This document shows, piece after piece, positions 1-6,110 of a DNA stretch of 7,600 nt. Origin of the DNA: Paracoccaceae bacterium (GTDB taxonomy: Bacteria; Pseudomonadota; Alphaproteobacteria; Rhodobacterales; Rhodobacteraceae). Numbering within the stretch: position 1 is the stretch's first letter; each line of letters begins with the position of its first letter. The stretch is from the NCBI GenBank assembly GCA_015485015.1, contig WFUK01000454.1:1-7600 (forward strand), read 5' to 3'. The notes under the pieces are model-generated. The model worked only from the letters and a program-made list of their open reading frames with translations, was not told where the DNA came from and ran no database searches. Position numbers and translations under genes: made by a program.

Positions 1-1167
1 GCCCTCCACGCTCTCTGCTCCATGCACAATCAGGTAATCTTCGCCTTCTTCGATCCGCACGCCATTCGCCTTTAGCCCGCGCGCCATGGCGTCGATCCGG
101 TCACATTCCTTCACCCGCATTTCCTTGATGCCGCGCATGATGGTTGCCCCTTCGGCGGTGGCGGCGATGGCGGCCAAAACCGGATATTCGTCGATCATGC
201 TCGGCGCGCGTTCGGGCGGCACCTCGACCCCCTTCAGCGGGCCAAAGCGCACCTGCAAATCCGCCACCGGCTCCCCGCCCTCGATACGCTTGTTTTCAAA
301 GGTGATATCCGCGCCCATTTCCACCAGCGTGGTAAATAGCCCGTTGCGGGTCGGGTTTTGGCTGATGCCCGGCACGATAATATCGGAGCCTTCCACCAAA
401 AGCGCGGCGGCCACGGGGAAGGCGGCAGAGGAAGGATCGCGCGGCACAGCGATGGTCTGGCCGATTAGTTCCGGCTGGCCTTGCAGGGTGATCACGCGGC
501 CCTCATCGGTGATTTCGGTGCGGATATCCGCGCCAAAGCCCGCCAGCATCCGCTCGGTATGATCCCGCGTGGCTTCCTGCTCGATCACCACGGTTTCGCC
601 GGGGGCATTCAGCCCCGCCAGCAGCACCGCCGATTTCACCTGCGCCGAGGGCATCGGCGTGGCATAGCGCACGGGCAGCGGGTCTTTCGCCCCGACCAGC
701 GTGAGGGGCAGGCGGCCACCCGTGCGGCCCACGGCCTTAGCCCCGAACAGCTTTAGCGGGTCGGTAATCCGGCCCATCGGGCGGGCGCGCAACGAGGCGT
801 CACCGGTAAAAGTAGCGGTGATCGGGCTGGTGGCCATCGCGCCCATGATCAGCCGAACCCCCGTGCCGGCATTGCCGCAATCAATCACCGCATCCGGCTC
901 GGCAAAGCCGCCCACACCCACGCCCTGCACCACCCATTCGCCGTCGCCCAGCCGCTCGACCTCTGCGCCAAAGGCCTGCATGGCCTTGCCGGTATCCAGC
1001 ACATCCTGACCTTCCAGCAAGCCGGTGATCCGCGTTTCCCCCACGCTCAACGCCCCGAGGATCAAAGAGCGGTGCGAGACAGATTTATCGCCGGGCACCC
1101 GCGCCACGCCGCGCAAGGGGGCGGATTTGCGAGAAGACATCGGGCGGGCAGGGCCGTGGCTGGACAT
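1..1167 (-). CDS. aroA: 3-phosphoshikimate 1-carboxyvinyltransferase (EPSP synthase), class II, 3' end missing
   Basis: Cytosolic shikimate-pathway enzyme that transfers the enolpyruvyl group of PEP to shikimate-3-phosphate. Translating the minus strand from the ATG at 1165-1167 gives 389 residues, open to the left edge; CP4 EPSPS has 455, so roughly 60-65 C-terminal residues are missing. All class II signature motifs are visible: GDKS (26-29, with Lys28), RPMGR (129-133), SAQVK (174-178), RDHTE (201-205) and NPTR (271-274). The catalytic acids sit in MIDEYP (Asp326) and RVKECD (Glu354). The PEP-site loop reads CGNAGTG, with Gly101 where CP4 has Ala100. The start is fixed by AGGAAAG (1176-1182), 8 nt upstream; a second in-frame ATG at residue 10 has no such support. 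The SDR gene lies 91 bp upstream in the same direction, so co-transcription is possible, although a candidate promoter lies in the gap. The identification is near certain. Confidence 0.97.
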   Translation of the reverse strand, partial: MSSHGPARPMSSRKSAPLRGVARVPGDKSVSHRSLILGALSVGETRITGLLEGQDVLDTGKAMQAFGAEVERLGDGEWVVQGVGVGGFAEPDAVIDCGNAGTGVRLIMGAMATSPITATFTGDASLRARPMGRITDPLKLFGAKAVGRTGGRLPLTLVGAKDPLPVRYATPMPSAQVKSAVLLAGLNAPGETVVIEQEATRDHTERMLAGFGADIRTEITDEGRVITLQGQPELIGQTIAVPRDPSSAAFPVAAALLVEGSDIIVPGISQNPTRNGLFTTLVEMGADITFENKRIEGGEPVADLQVRFGPLKGVEVPPERAPSMIDEYPVLAAIAATAEGATIMRGIKEMRVKECDRIDAMARGLKANGVRIEEGEDYLIVHGAESVEG

Positions 1168-1198
1168 GGTTTTGACTTTCCTGATATGAAACCGGGCT

Positions 1199-1227
1199 TC
1201 TATACCCTTTTGCGGCGCAAGGGTCTA
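1199..1227 (-). promoter_or_regulatory. Candidate sigma-70-type promoter for aroA
   Basis: On the minus strand TAGACC (1222-1227) and TATAGA (1199-1204) are separated by exactly 17 nt, each matching the -35/-10 consensus at 4 of 6 positions. The -10 lies 31 nt before the aroA ATG, leaving room for the AGGAAAG ribosome site. The same stretch contains an interrupted dyad, ACCCTT (1204-1209) against AAGGGT (1219-1224), lying between the two boxes. It could be a regulator site or chance. There is no start-site evidence, so this is a pattern match only. Confidence 0.3.
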
Positions 1228-1258
1228 TCCGCAAACATCATCCCGCTCATCGCAAGGC

Positions 1259-2077
1259 CTATAGGTTGGAAAACAACTGAATGTGGTTTTCCACGCTCAT
1301 GCCGCCATCAATCGGCAGGATCGCCCCGCTGATATAGGCCCCGCCCTTGCCGCACAGATATAGCGTGGCGGCGGCCATATCAGCCTCGTTGCCGATCCGC
1401 CCCAGCGGCACATTGGCGCCTACTTTGGCCGCGCCCTCGGCTGTTCCGGTCGCGAATGCGGTCATTTTTGAGGGGAATGGGCCGGGCGCAAAGGCATTTA
1501 CCGTGATCCGGCGGGGCGCAAATTCCCCCGCCAGCGTTTTGGTCAGGTGATGCACCGCCGCCTTGGATGCGGTATAGGCATAGGCCCCTTCCGCCACCGG
1601 CACCGTGCCCATCACCGAGCCGATATTGACCACGCGGGCCGGATCCGCATCGCTGGCGGCGGCCTCCAGCAGCGGTAAAAGCTCGCGCGTGAGGGTGAAA
1701 ATCCCCGCTACATTCACCGCCATCACCCGCTCCCATTGCGCATGCGGGAAGCTTTCCAGCCGGTCGCCCCAGCTGATACCCGCATTGTTAAACAGGATAT
1801 CCAGCTTGCCGGTGCGGGATTTTACCGCCGCCGCCAGCGCCAGTATTGCTGCTTCCGAGCCGACATCTCCGGCAAAACCTTCGGCCGAGCCGGGCGCTTC
1901 CAGCGCGTTGAGGGCGGCGGCAAAAGCCTCGCAGCGCTCGCCCTTGCGGCTGACCAGCATCACATGCGCCCCCGCTTCAACCAGCGCCGTGGCGATCATC
2001 GAGCCGATCCCGCCCGCGCCGCCCGTCACCAGCGCGATTTTGCCCTTCAGGCCAAATAGATTATCCAGATATGCCAT
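1259..2077 (-). CDS. RhlG-like short-chain dehydrogenase/reductase (probable NADPH-dependent 3-ketoacyl reductase)
   Basis: Complete 272-residue classical SDR. Visible parts are the Rossmann nucleotide loop TGGAGGIG (18-25), the NNAG motif (97-100), Asn122, the catalytic Ser154, the YTASK active site (Tyr168, Lys172) and a C-terminal PIDGG (255-259). Arg44-Lys45 directly after the second beta strand favours NADP(H) over NAD(H). The segments around NNAGISWG, ARVVNIGSVMG and APGPFPSKMT resemble Pseudomonas RhlG, an NADPH-dependent beta-ketoacyl reductase, more than FabG as far as I can judge from memory; substrate is therefore inferred. The start is supported by GGGAG (2084-2088), 6 nt before the ATG. 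It is transcribed towards aroA and divergently from the small membrane protein gene. No rhamnolipid synthesis genes are visible, so a role in rhamnolipids should not be assumed. Function at the SDR level is certain; the substrate is not. Confidence 0.9.
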   Translation of the reverse strand: MAYLDNLFGLKGKIALVTGGAGGIGSMIATALVEAGAHVMLVSRKGERCEAFAAALNALEAPGSAEGFAGDVGSEAAILALAAAVKSRTGKLDILFNNAGISWGDRLESFPHAQWERVMAVNVAGIFTLTRELLPLLEAAASDADPARVVNIGSVMGTVPVAEGAYAYTASKAAVHHLTKTLAGEFAPRRITVNAFAPGPFPSKMTAFATGTAEGAAKVGANVPLGRIGNEADMAAATLYLCGKGGAYISGAILPIDGGMSVENHIQLFSNL

Positions 2078-2104
2078 GCGTGGCTCCCGTCTTTGTTGGT
2101 TGGC

Positions 2105-2133
2105 TTGTTTTTGCTTGTGCGAAAGCCTATATC
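2105..2133 (+). promoter_or_regulatory. Candidate promoter for the small membrane protein gene
   Basis: TTGTTT (2105-2110) and TATATC (2128-2133) are spaced by 17 nt, matching consensus at 3 and 4 of 6 positions. The predicted start would be near 2140, about 34 nt before the ATG at 2174. The 96-bp divergent gap is locally T-rich and also carries CTTGTT (2104-2109) with AACAAG copies at 2135-2140 and 2158-2163, which could mark a regulator site or be chance. No convincing promoter for the oppositely directed SDR gene was found in this gap. Confidence 0.28.
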
Positions 2134-2173
2134 CAACAAGTTAGTTTGTATATGTGTAACAAGGAACTGGCCT

Positions 2174-2449
2174 ATGGATCTTTATATCCTTCTGGCCGCC
2201 GGTGCGCTCGGGGCGGTGTTTTTATCGAGCCAGGATGATCGACCTTTCGGAACGACCTTGCTAAAAACGCTGCTGGGCGGTTTTGGCGGCGCGATGGTAT
2301 ATCTGATTTTGCTTGGCGCAGGCCGCTTCCCGATGGAGGTGCATATCGGGTCTTTTCTGCTGCTTTTTGTGCTTGGCGGCTTTGGCGGGGCCGCAATGGT
2401 GATCGGGCTGGCCTATCTTCGCCAATGGTTTCCCGGCTCCAAAGGCTAG
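2174..2449 (+). CDS. Small three-helix membrane protein of unknown function
   Basis: I do not recognise this 91-residue protein. It has three hydrophobic segments, at about residues 2-18, 34-50 and 58-81, with a short polar loop SSQDDRPFG (18-26) after the first and a basic tail ending WFPGSKG. Segments two and three each contain the heptapeptide LGGFGGA (34-40 and 67-73), followed by hydrophobic residues with a shared MV, which suggests an internal helix duplication or paired glycine-rich helix packing faces. The reading frame stays open upstream to an ATG at 2093, but the ATG at 2174 is preferred because AAGGA (2161-2165) lies 8 nt before it and the longer version would run across the predicted promoter. 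It ends 7 bp from the convergent dapB stop. The stable frame, ribosome site and membrane pattern support a real gene; its job is unknown. Confidence 0.72.
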   Translation: MDLYILLAAGALGAVFLSSQDDRPFGTTLLKTLLGGFGGAMVYLILLGAGRFPMEVHIGSFLLLFVLGGFGGAAMVIGLAYLRQWFPGSKG

Positions 2450-2458
2450 CTCCGCCTT
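2442..2458. terminator. Small stem-loop over the two convergent stop codons (weak terminator candidate)
   Basis: AAGGC (2442-2446) and GCCTT (2454-2458) form a 5-bp stem around a 7-nt loop, spanning the TAG of the membrane protein gene (2447-2449) and entering the dapB stop (2457-2459). No T-run follows on either strand, so intrinsic termination here would be inefficient at best. It is listed because nothing else in the 7-bp gap could separate the two converging transcripts. Confidence 0.2.
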
Positions 2459-3269
2459 AATCCATACCCAGCACATCCAGCATGCTATATTGACCGGGCT
2501 TTTGCGCATGCCCCCACAGGGCGGCCTTGAGCGCGCCACGGGCAAATAGCATCCGGTCCGACGCGATGTGCTTCAAGGCGATTCGCTCGCCCGCGCCGGC
2601 AAAGATCACCTCGTGTTCGCCCACCACATCGCCGCCGCGCAGCGCCGCAAAGCCGATATGGCCGGTTTTTCGCTCGCCGGTAAGCCCCTCGCGCGCCAAA
2701 TCTCTGATATCCGCCAGCTTTCGCCCGCGCCCCTCGGCAGCGGCTTCGCCCAGCATCAGCGCCGTGCCGGATGGCGCATCGACCTTGTGGCGGTGGTGCA
2801 TTTCCACCACCTCGATATCAAAATCCTCACCCAAAGCGGCGGCGACCTTGCGCGTCAGCACTGTCAGCAAATTCACCCCGAGGCTGAAATTGCCCGAGCG
2901 AATAACGGGGGCATGGCGGGACGCCGCCTTAAGAAAAGCGAGGTTTTCATCGCTTAGGCCCGTCGTGCCGATAATATGCGCCGCGCGCACCTGCGCTGCG
3001 ATCTCGGCATTGGCCATGGTGGCTTCGGGGGTGGTGAAATCCAGCAGCGCATGGGCGTGTTGCAGGGTGTCCAGCGGATTATCCCGCACGATGATGCCGC
3101 GCGCAGGCCCGCCCATCGCCACCCCCAAATCCTGCCCGATCCAATCATGGCCCGGGCGCTCGGAAGCGCCGATCAGCTTGGCCTCCGGGGCCTCGTCCAC
3201 CGCGCGCAAAAGCATCTGCCCCATGCGGCCAGAGACCCCCATTACCGCGATATTTGTCTGCTCAGCCAT
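2457..3269 (-). CDS. dapB: 4-hydroxy-tetrahydrodipicolinate reductase
   Basis: Cytosolic enzyme of the diaminopimelate/lysine pathway; it reduces 4-hydroxy-tetrahydrodipicolinate with NAD(P)H. The 270 residues match the usual length of about 270. Visible in order are the nucleotide-binding GVSGRMG (11-17), ASER (35-38), the DFTTPEA segment (77-83), GTTG (101-104), SGNFSLGVN (125-133) and the active-site block [14 protein letters not shown] (156-169), whose His158 and Lys162 correspond to the catalytic His159 and Lys163 of the E. coli enzyme. The frame is open upstream to 3620, but that extension lies antisense to rbfA. The ATG at 3267-3269 is fixed by AGGAG (3276-3280), 6 nt before it. The gene is divergent from rbfA and convergent with the small membrane protein gene, so it is probably transcribed alone. 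Confidence 0.97.
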   Translation of the reverse strand: MAEQTNIAVMGVSGRMGQMLLRAVDEAPEAKLIGASERPGHDWIGQDLGVAMGGPARGIIVRDNPLDTLQHAHALLDFTTPEATMANAEIAAQVRAAHIIGTTGLSDENLAFLKAASRHAPVIRSGNFSLGVNLLTVLTRKVAAALGEDFDIEVVEMHHRHKVDAPSGTALMLGEAAAEGRGRKLADIRDLAREGLTGERKTGHIGFAALRGGDVVGEHEVIFAGAGERIALKHIASDRMLFARGALKAALWGHAQKPGQYSMLDVLGMD

Positions 3270-3294
3270 TTTGTGCTCCTGTATCCTTTTCCCA

Positions 3295-3323
3295 GCTTTA
3301 CCCCGCCCAAACCTTGACTTCAA
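3295..3323 (-). promoter_or_regulatory. Candidate dapB promoter, -35 overlapping that of rbfA
   Basis: On the minus strand TTGAAG (3318-3323) and TAAAGC (3295-3300) are separated by 17 nt. The -35 matches 4 of 6 consensus bases and the -10 about 3 of 6. A start near 3288 would leave a leader of roughly 20 nt containing the AGGAG ribosome site. The -35 shares bases with the rbfA -35 because the sequence TTGACTTCAA (3314-3323) has TTGA/TCAA dyad symmetry. Confidence 0.3.
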
Positions 3324-3342
3324 CACACATGCCCGCCATATC
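3314..3342 (+). promoter_or_regulatory. Candidate rbfA operon promoter giving a leaderless or near-leaderless mRNA
   Basis: TTGACT (3314-3319; 5 of 6 consensus bases) is followed after 17 nt by CATATC (3337-3342; 3 of 6). Transcription would begin about 7 nt further on, at or next to the rbfA ATG at 3349. This fits the lack of any Shine-Dalgarno-like sequence before that ATG. A strong -35 with a degenerate -10 is plausible for an alphaproteobacterial housekeeping promoter, but this remains a sequence match. Confidence 0.42.
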
Positions 3343-3348
3343 GCCTGC

Positions 3349-3783
3349 ATGGCTAAAAAACAAAATACGAGTCGTGGCCCCGGCCAGCGGCAATTGCGCG
3401 TTGGCGAGAGCATCCGGCGCATCCTGTCCGAAATCTTCGCGCGGGGCGAGTTGCATGATCCCGAGCTGGCGCATGTGTCGATCACTGTGGGCGAGGTGCG
3501 GATGTCGCCTGACCTGAGCGTGGCTACGGTATATGTGTTGCCCCTCGGCGGTGAAAACGCGCTGGAGGTTTCGCGGGCGCTGGCGCGCAACAAGGGCGAG
3601 CTGCGCCATCTTGTGACCAAAGAGCTGAATATCCGGTTTTCGCCCGATCTGCGGTTCTTGCCCGATCTGACCTTTGATCAAATGGCCGAAACCGAGCGTT
3701 TGCTTAATCTGGATCGGGTGAAGCAGGATCTCGCCAAGCCCGATATTGCCGAGCCGCAGCCAGACCCAGAGCCGAATGACTGA
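3349..3783 (+). CDS. rbfA: 30S ribosome-binding factor A
   Basis: Small KH-fold protein that binds the 30S subunit near the 16S rRNA 5' helix and assists late maturation. The 144 residues fit the family, with a basic N-terminus ([10 protein letters not shown]), [17 protein letters not shown] (12-28), the [20 protein letters not shown] block (36-55) and the strand AT-VYVLPLG (59-67). The helix-kink region reads RNKG (80-83) where E. coli RbfA has the ASG form of the AxG motif, so the first Ala is replaced by Asn. Next comes [10 protein letters not shown] (97-106) and a C-terminal acidic/proline tail. No purine-rich ribosome site precedes the ATG at 3349, and no other in-frame start fits the family N-terminus. 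It is the first gene of a unit continuing to 6709; its stop overlaps the next start by 8 bp. Confidence 0.95.
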   Translation: MAKKQNTSRGPGQRQLRVGESIRRILSEIFARGELHDPELAHVSITVGEVRMSPDLSVATVYVLPLGGENALEVSRALARNKGELRHLVTKELNIRFSPDLRFLPDLTFDQMAETERLLNLDRVKQDLAKPDIAEPQPDPEPND

Positions 3784-4510
3784 ACGACGCTTAACCCTGA
3801 CCTCGGCCCGCCACCAGCCGTTTAATTATCTGGTTTCGCTTAAGGTCGGCAGCACATTTTTGCGCAATCTTACCTATGTTCTGGACCACGGAAAACCCTA
3901 TAGCCAGCAGGAGGCGGATTACCCCAAGAGCCTGCATAGCCGCGCCTTAACGCGCGAAGAGCTAATGCGCGAGGTGTCATTTTTTGTGGTCCGCGATCCG
4001 GTGTCGCGGTTTTTCTCGCTCTATTTTGACAAGGTCGTCGGCACGCCGGAAAACCGCTTTGAATTCATTACCGAAAAGCTGCGCACCCATCGGATATTCC
4101 ATGAAGGGCCTGAGCTGACTCTTGAGCAGCATCGGGAGAATTGCATGTCGTTGCTCGGGTTTCTCGGGGTGCGGCTGCGGCGCAATAATGGCCAAAAGAT
4201 CAACCCCCATTGGAGCCAGCAGATCTCGCGGCTGGGGGCGGCGGTGGAATTTGGCCTGAAGCCGCTGATGCTGGAAAAGCTGGAGCCGCAGCTATTGCAA
4301 ATCGCCGAGGGTCGTATCGAGGGGCTGGAGGCGGCGATGGGCATGGTGAAAAGCCGCAATCGCTCGCCAAGGCCGGTCGAGATCGAAGATGTGCTGACGC
4401 CAAAAGTATATAACAAGATCGTCACGCTTTACCCCGCCGACATCCAGCTATATGACCTTGTGAAAACCGGCTGGGAGGTGCTAGGCCACCCGCCCGATAT
4501 CAAGCTTTAG
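3776..4510 (+). CDS. Sulfotransferase family 2 domain protein (PAPS-dependent)
   Basis: 244-residue protein with the two PAPS-binding signatures of Golgi-type and bacterial carbohydrate sulfotransferases. The 5'-phosphosulfate loop is LVSLKVGSTF (19-28, Lys23, Ser26, Thr27), and the 3'-phosphate site is VVRDPVSRFFSLY (71-83, Arg73, Ser81). A downstream NPHWSQQ (143-149) matches the NPHW-type motif often seen in Sulfotransfer_2 proteins. Members move sulfate from PAPS to sugar or other hydroxyl/amino groups; the acceptor here cannot be read. There is no signal peptide, so it is probably cytosolic. The ATG at 3776 lies within ATGACTGA, overlapping the rbfA stop, so translation is probably coupled; an in-frame ATG at 3746 would lie deeper in rbfA and lacks support. 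The stop forms part of the truB ribosome site. Its placement between two translation genes is unusual, and no sulfate-activation genes are visible. Confidence 0.85.
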   Translation: MTERRLTLTSARHQPFNYLVSLKVGSTFLRNLTYVLDHGKPYSQQEADYPKSLHSRALTREELMREVSFFVVRDPVSRFFSLYFDKVVGTPENRFEFITEKLRTHRIFHEGPELTLEQHRENCMSLLGFLGVRLRRNNGQKINPHWSQQISRLGAAVEFGLKPLMLEKLEPQLLQIAEGRIEGLEAAMGMVKSRNRSPRPVEIEDVLTPKVYNKIVTLYPADIQLYDLVKTGWEVLGHPPDIKL

Positions 4511-4519
4511 GATCGCATA

Positions 4520-5431
4520 ATGGCAAGACGCAAAAAAGGCCGCCCGCTGCATGGCTGGCTGGTGATTGATAAACCCCTCGGCGTGACCTCCAGCGCAGTG
4601 GTGAACAAGGCCAAATGGGCGTTTGACGCGCAAAAGGCGGGCCATGCCGGCACGCTTGACCCTGAAGCCACGGGCGTGCTGGCCATTGCCTTTGGCGAGG
4701 CCACCAAGACCGTGCCTTATGTGACCGATTCGCTGAAAGCCTATCGTTTTACCGTGCGATTAGGGCAGGGGACCAATACCGATGATGGCGAAGGCGAGGT
4801 GATTGCCGAGAGTGAAACCCGCCCGGGCACCGGGGATATCCGCGCCGCTTTGCCAGCCTTTACCGGCGATATCATGCAAATCCCGCCGCAATATTCCGCC
4901 GTTAAGGTCGATGGCGAGCGCGCCTATAAGCGGGCGCGGGATGGCGAGGAAATGGAGCTGAAAGCGCGGCCATTGCTGGTGGAAAGCCTTGAGCTGATCG
5001 AGATGCCCGACGCGGATCACGCCGTGCTGGAAATGACCTGCGGCAAGGGGGGATATGTGCGCTCTATCGCTCGTGATCTTGGCAAGGCGCTGGGCTGCTA
5101 TGGCCATGTGGTGCAGCTCCGCCGCGTCTGGGCGGGGCCGTTTGAAATTGAAGACAGCATCCCCTTTGCCAAGCTGGACGAGCTGGCGAAAGACCGCGCG
5201 CTGGATGAATTTTTGCTGCCGCTGGAAGCAGGGTTGAACGACCTTGAGGAGTTGGTTTGCACCCCCGAGGGGGCCGCCAAGCTGCGCAATGGCAATCCGG
5301 GCATGGTGATCGCTGCGGATGTGGAATATGGCGAGGAATGCTGGGCCTCGATCGACGGGGTGCCGGTGGCGATCGGGGTTTACAAAGCGGGAGAATTGCA
5401 CCCTAATCGGGTTTTTGTTTTGGGGGAATAA
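4520..5431 (+). CDS. truB: tRNA pseudouridine(55) synthase
   Basis: Isomerises U55 in the T-loop of tRNAs to pseudouridine. The 303 residues match the family (E. coli 314). Visible are the entry segment [14 protein letters not shown] (11-24), the catalytic block [14 protein letters not shown] (41-54) with nucleophile Asp47, Tyr75 in the KAYRF strand, [16 protein letters not shown] (121-136) and the [12 protein letters not shown] block (177-188) with Arg181, equivalent to the conserved active-site Arg. Residues from about 240 form a small C-terminal PUA-like domain. The ribosome site TAGGA (4508-4512) overlaps the sulfotransferase stop and lies 7 nt before the ATG, so the upstream gene is tied to it physically. 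rbfA and truB are neighbours in many bacteria; here one gene separates them. rpsO, frequently next after truB elsewhere, is not found downstream. Confidence 0.97.
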   Translation: MARRKKGRPLHGWLVIDKPLGVTSSAVVNKAKWAFDAQKAGHAGTLDPEATGVLAIAFGEATKTVPYVTDSLKAYRFTVRLGQGTNTDDGEGEVIAESETRPGTGDIRAALPAFTGDIMQIPPQYSAVKVDGERAYKRARDGEEMELKARPLLVESLELIEMPDADHAVLEMTCGKGGYVRSIARDLGKALGCYGHVVQLRRVWAGPFEIEDSIPFAKLDELAKDRALDEFLLPLEAGLNDLEELVCTPEGAAKLRNGNPGMVIAADVEYGEECWASIDGVPVAIGVYKAGELHPNRVFVLGE

Positions 5432-5432
5432 C

Positions 5433-6110
5433 ATGGACGAGCTACCCATTGGCCAAGCGGTGGATTACACCCCCGCCAGCCACCCGCAGCGCCAGCCGCT
5501 GCAAGGGCAATATTGCCGCTTGGAGCCGTTTGATCCGGTGCGCCATAGCGCTGAGCTTTTCGAGGCTTACCGGCAAGATAAAGACGGCAAAAACTGGACC
5601 TATCTTCCGTTTTACGGCTTCGACGACCCCGCCAAATTCGAGGCATGGGCCGAGGAGTTCTGCACCAAGCCTGACCCGTTTTTCTATGCGATAATCGACC
5701 CCGATAGCGGCCAGGCCATCGGGCTGGCCAGCTTTTTGCGCATCAATCCGGCGGCGGGCAGTATCGAGGTTGGCTGGATCAATTTCTCGCCGCTTTTGCA
5801 GGGCACGCGGGCCTCTACCGAGGCGATGTATCTGATGATGCACGAGGCGTTCCGGCTGGGTTATCGCCGTTATGAGTGGAAATGCGACAGCCTGAACGAC
5901 CCCTCCAATCGCGCCGCCAAGCGGCTTGGCTTTACCTTTGAGGGCATCTTCCGACAAGCCACCGTCTATAAAGGCCGCAACCGCGATACCGCGTGGTATT
6001 CGGTGCTGGATGGCGAATGGCCGCCGCTTAAAGCCCGCTTTGAACGCTGGCTTTCGCCGGATAATTTTGACGCAAACACCCGGCAAATCAAGCGGTTGAG
6101 CGTGGTATGA
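5433..6110 (+). CDS. GNAT acetyltransferase, RimJ/RimL-like
   Basis: 225-residue GNAT-fold protein. Residues 26-60 (QYCRLEPFDP onward) form the first strand and helices, and 83-103 (FFYAIIDPDSGQAIGLASFL) and 110-118 the central sheet. Motif A with the acetyl-CoA pyrophosphate loop is LLQGTRASTEAM (121-132), a Q-G-x-x-A/S variant. The final segment LNDPSNRAAKRLGFTFEGIFR (154-174) is the NxxSxxxxxxxGF-E-G pattern typical of RimJ/RimL-type GNATs, which modify protein N-termini or small molecules. The acceptor is unknown. The start at 5433 sits 1 bp after the truB stop with GGGGGA (5422-5427) 5 nt upstream; the frame extends upstream to 5319 inside truB without support. Its stop overlaps the exporter start by 4 bp, so the pair is probably made together, which allows but does not prove a modify-then-export pairing. 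Confidence 0.88.
   Translation: MDELPIGQAVDYTPASHPQRQPLQGQYCRLEPFDPVRHSAELFEAYRQDKDGKNWTYLPFYGFDDPAKFEAWAEEFCTKPDPFFYAIIDPDSGQAIGLASFLRINPAAGSIEVGWINFSPLLQGTRASTEAMYLMMHEAFRLGYRRYEWKCDSLNDPSNRAAKRLGFTFEGIFRQATVYKGRNRDTAWYSVLDGEWPPLKARFERWLSPDNFDANTRQIKRLSVV

Noticed and set aside
1204..1224. Dyad ACCCTT/AAGGGT between the SDR and aroA as a terminator
   Set aside because: On the minus strand it is not followed by a T-run and the stem is only 6 bp; it coincides with a better-supported promoter pattern.
1605..2144. Plus-strand frame of 179 codons opposite the SDR
   Set aside because: Serine/alanine-rich low-complexity translation with no motif, exactly antisense to a clear SDR gene.
2093..2173. 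N-terminal extension of the small membrane protein from an ATG at 2093
   Set aside because: It lacks a ribosome site, would cross the predicted promoter, and would add an unrelated cysteine-containing stretch before a normal membrane-protein start at 2174.
2527..3348. Long plus-strand frame running into rbfA
   Set aside because: It is the shadow of dapB in another frame, kept open by GC-rich codon use; RbfA homology starts at 3349.
2457..3620. Long minus-strand frame that would extend dapB by 117 residues
   Set aside because: The extension lies antisense to rbfA, has no DapB homology, and a good ribosome site (AGGAG) fixes the start at 3269.
4760..5449. Minus-strand frame of 229 codons opposite truB
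   Set aside because: Antisense shadow of truB with no recognisable motif or ribosome site.
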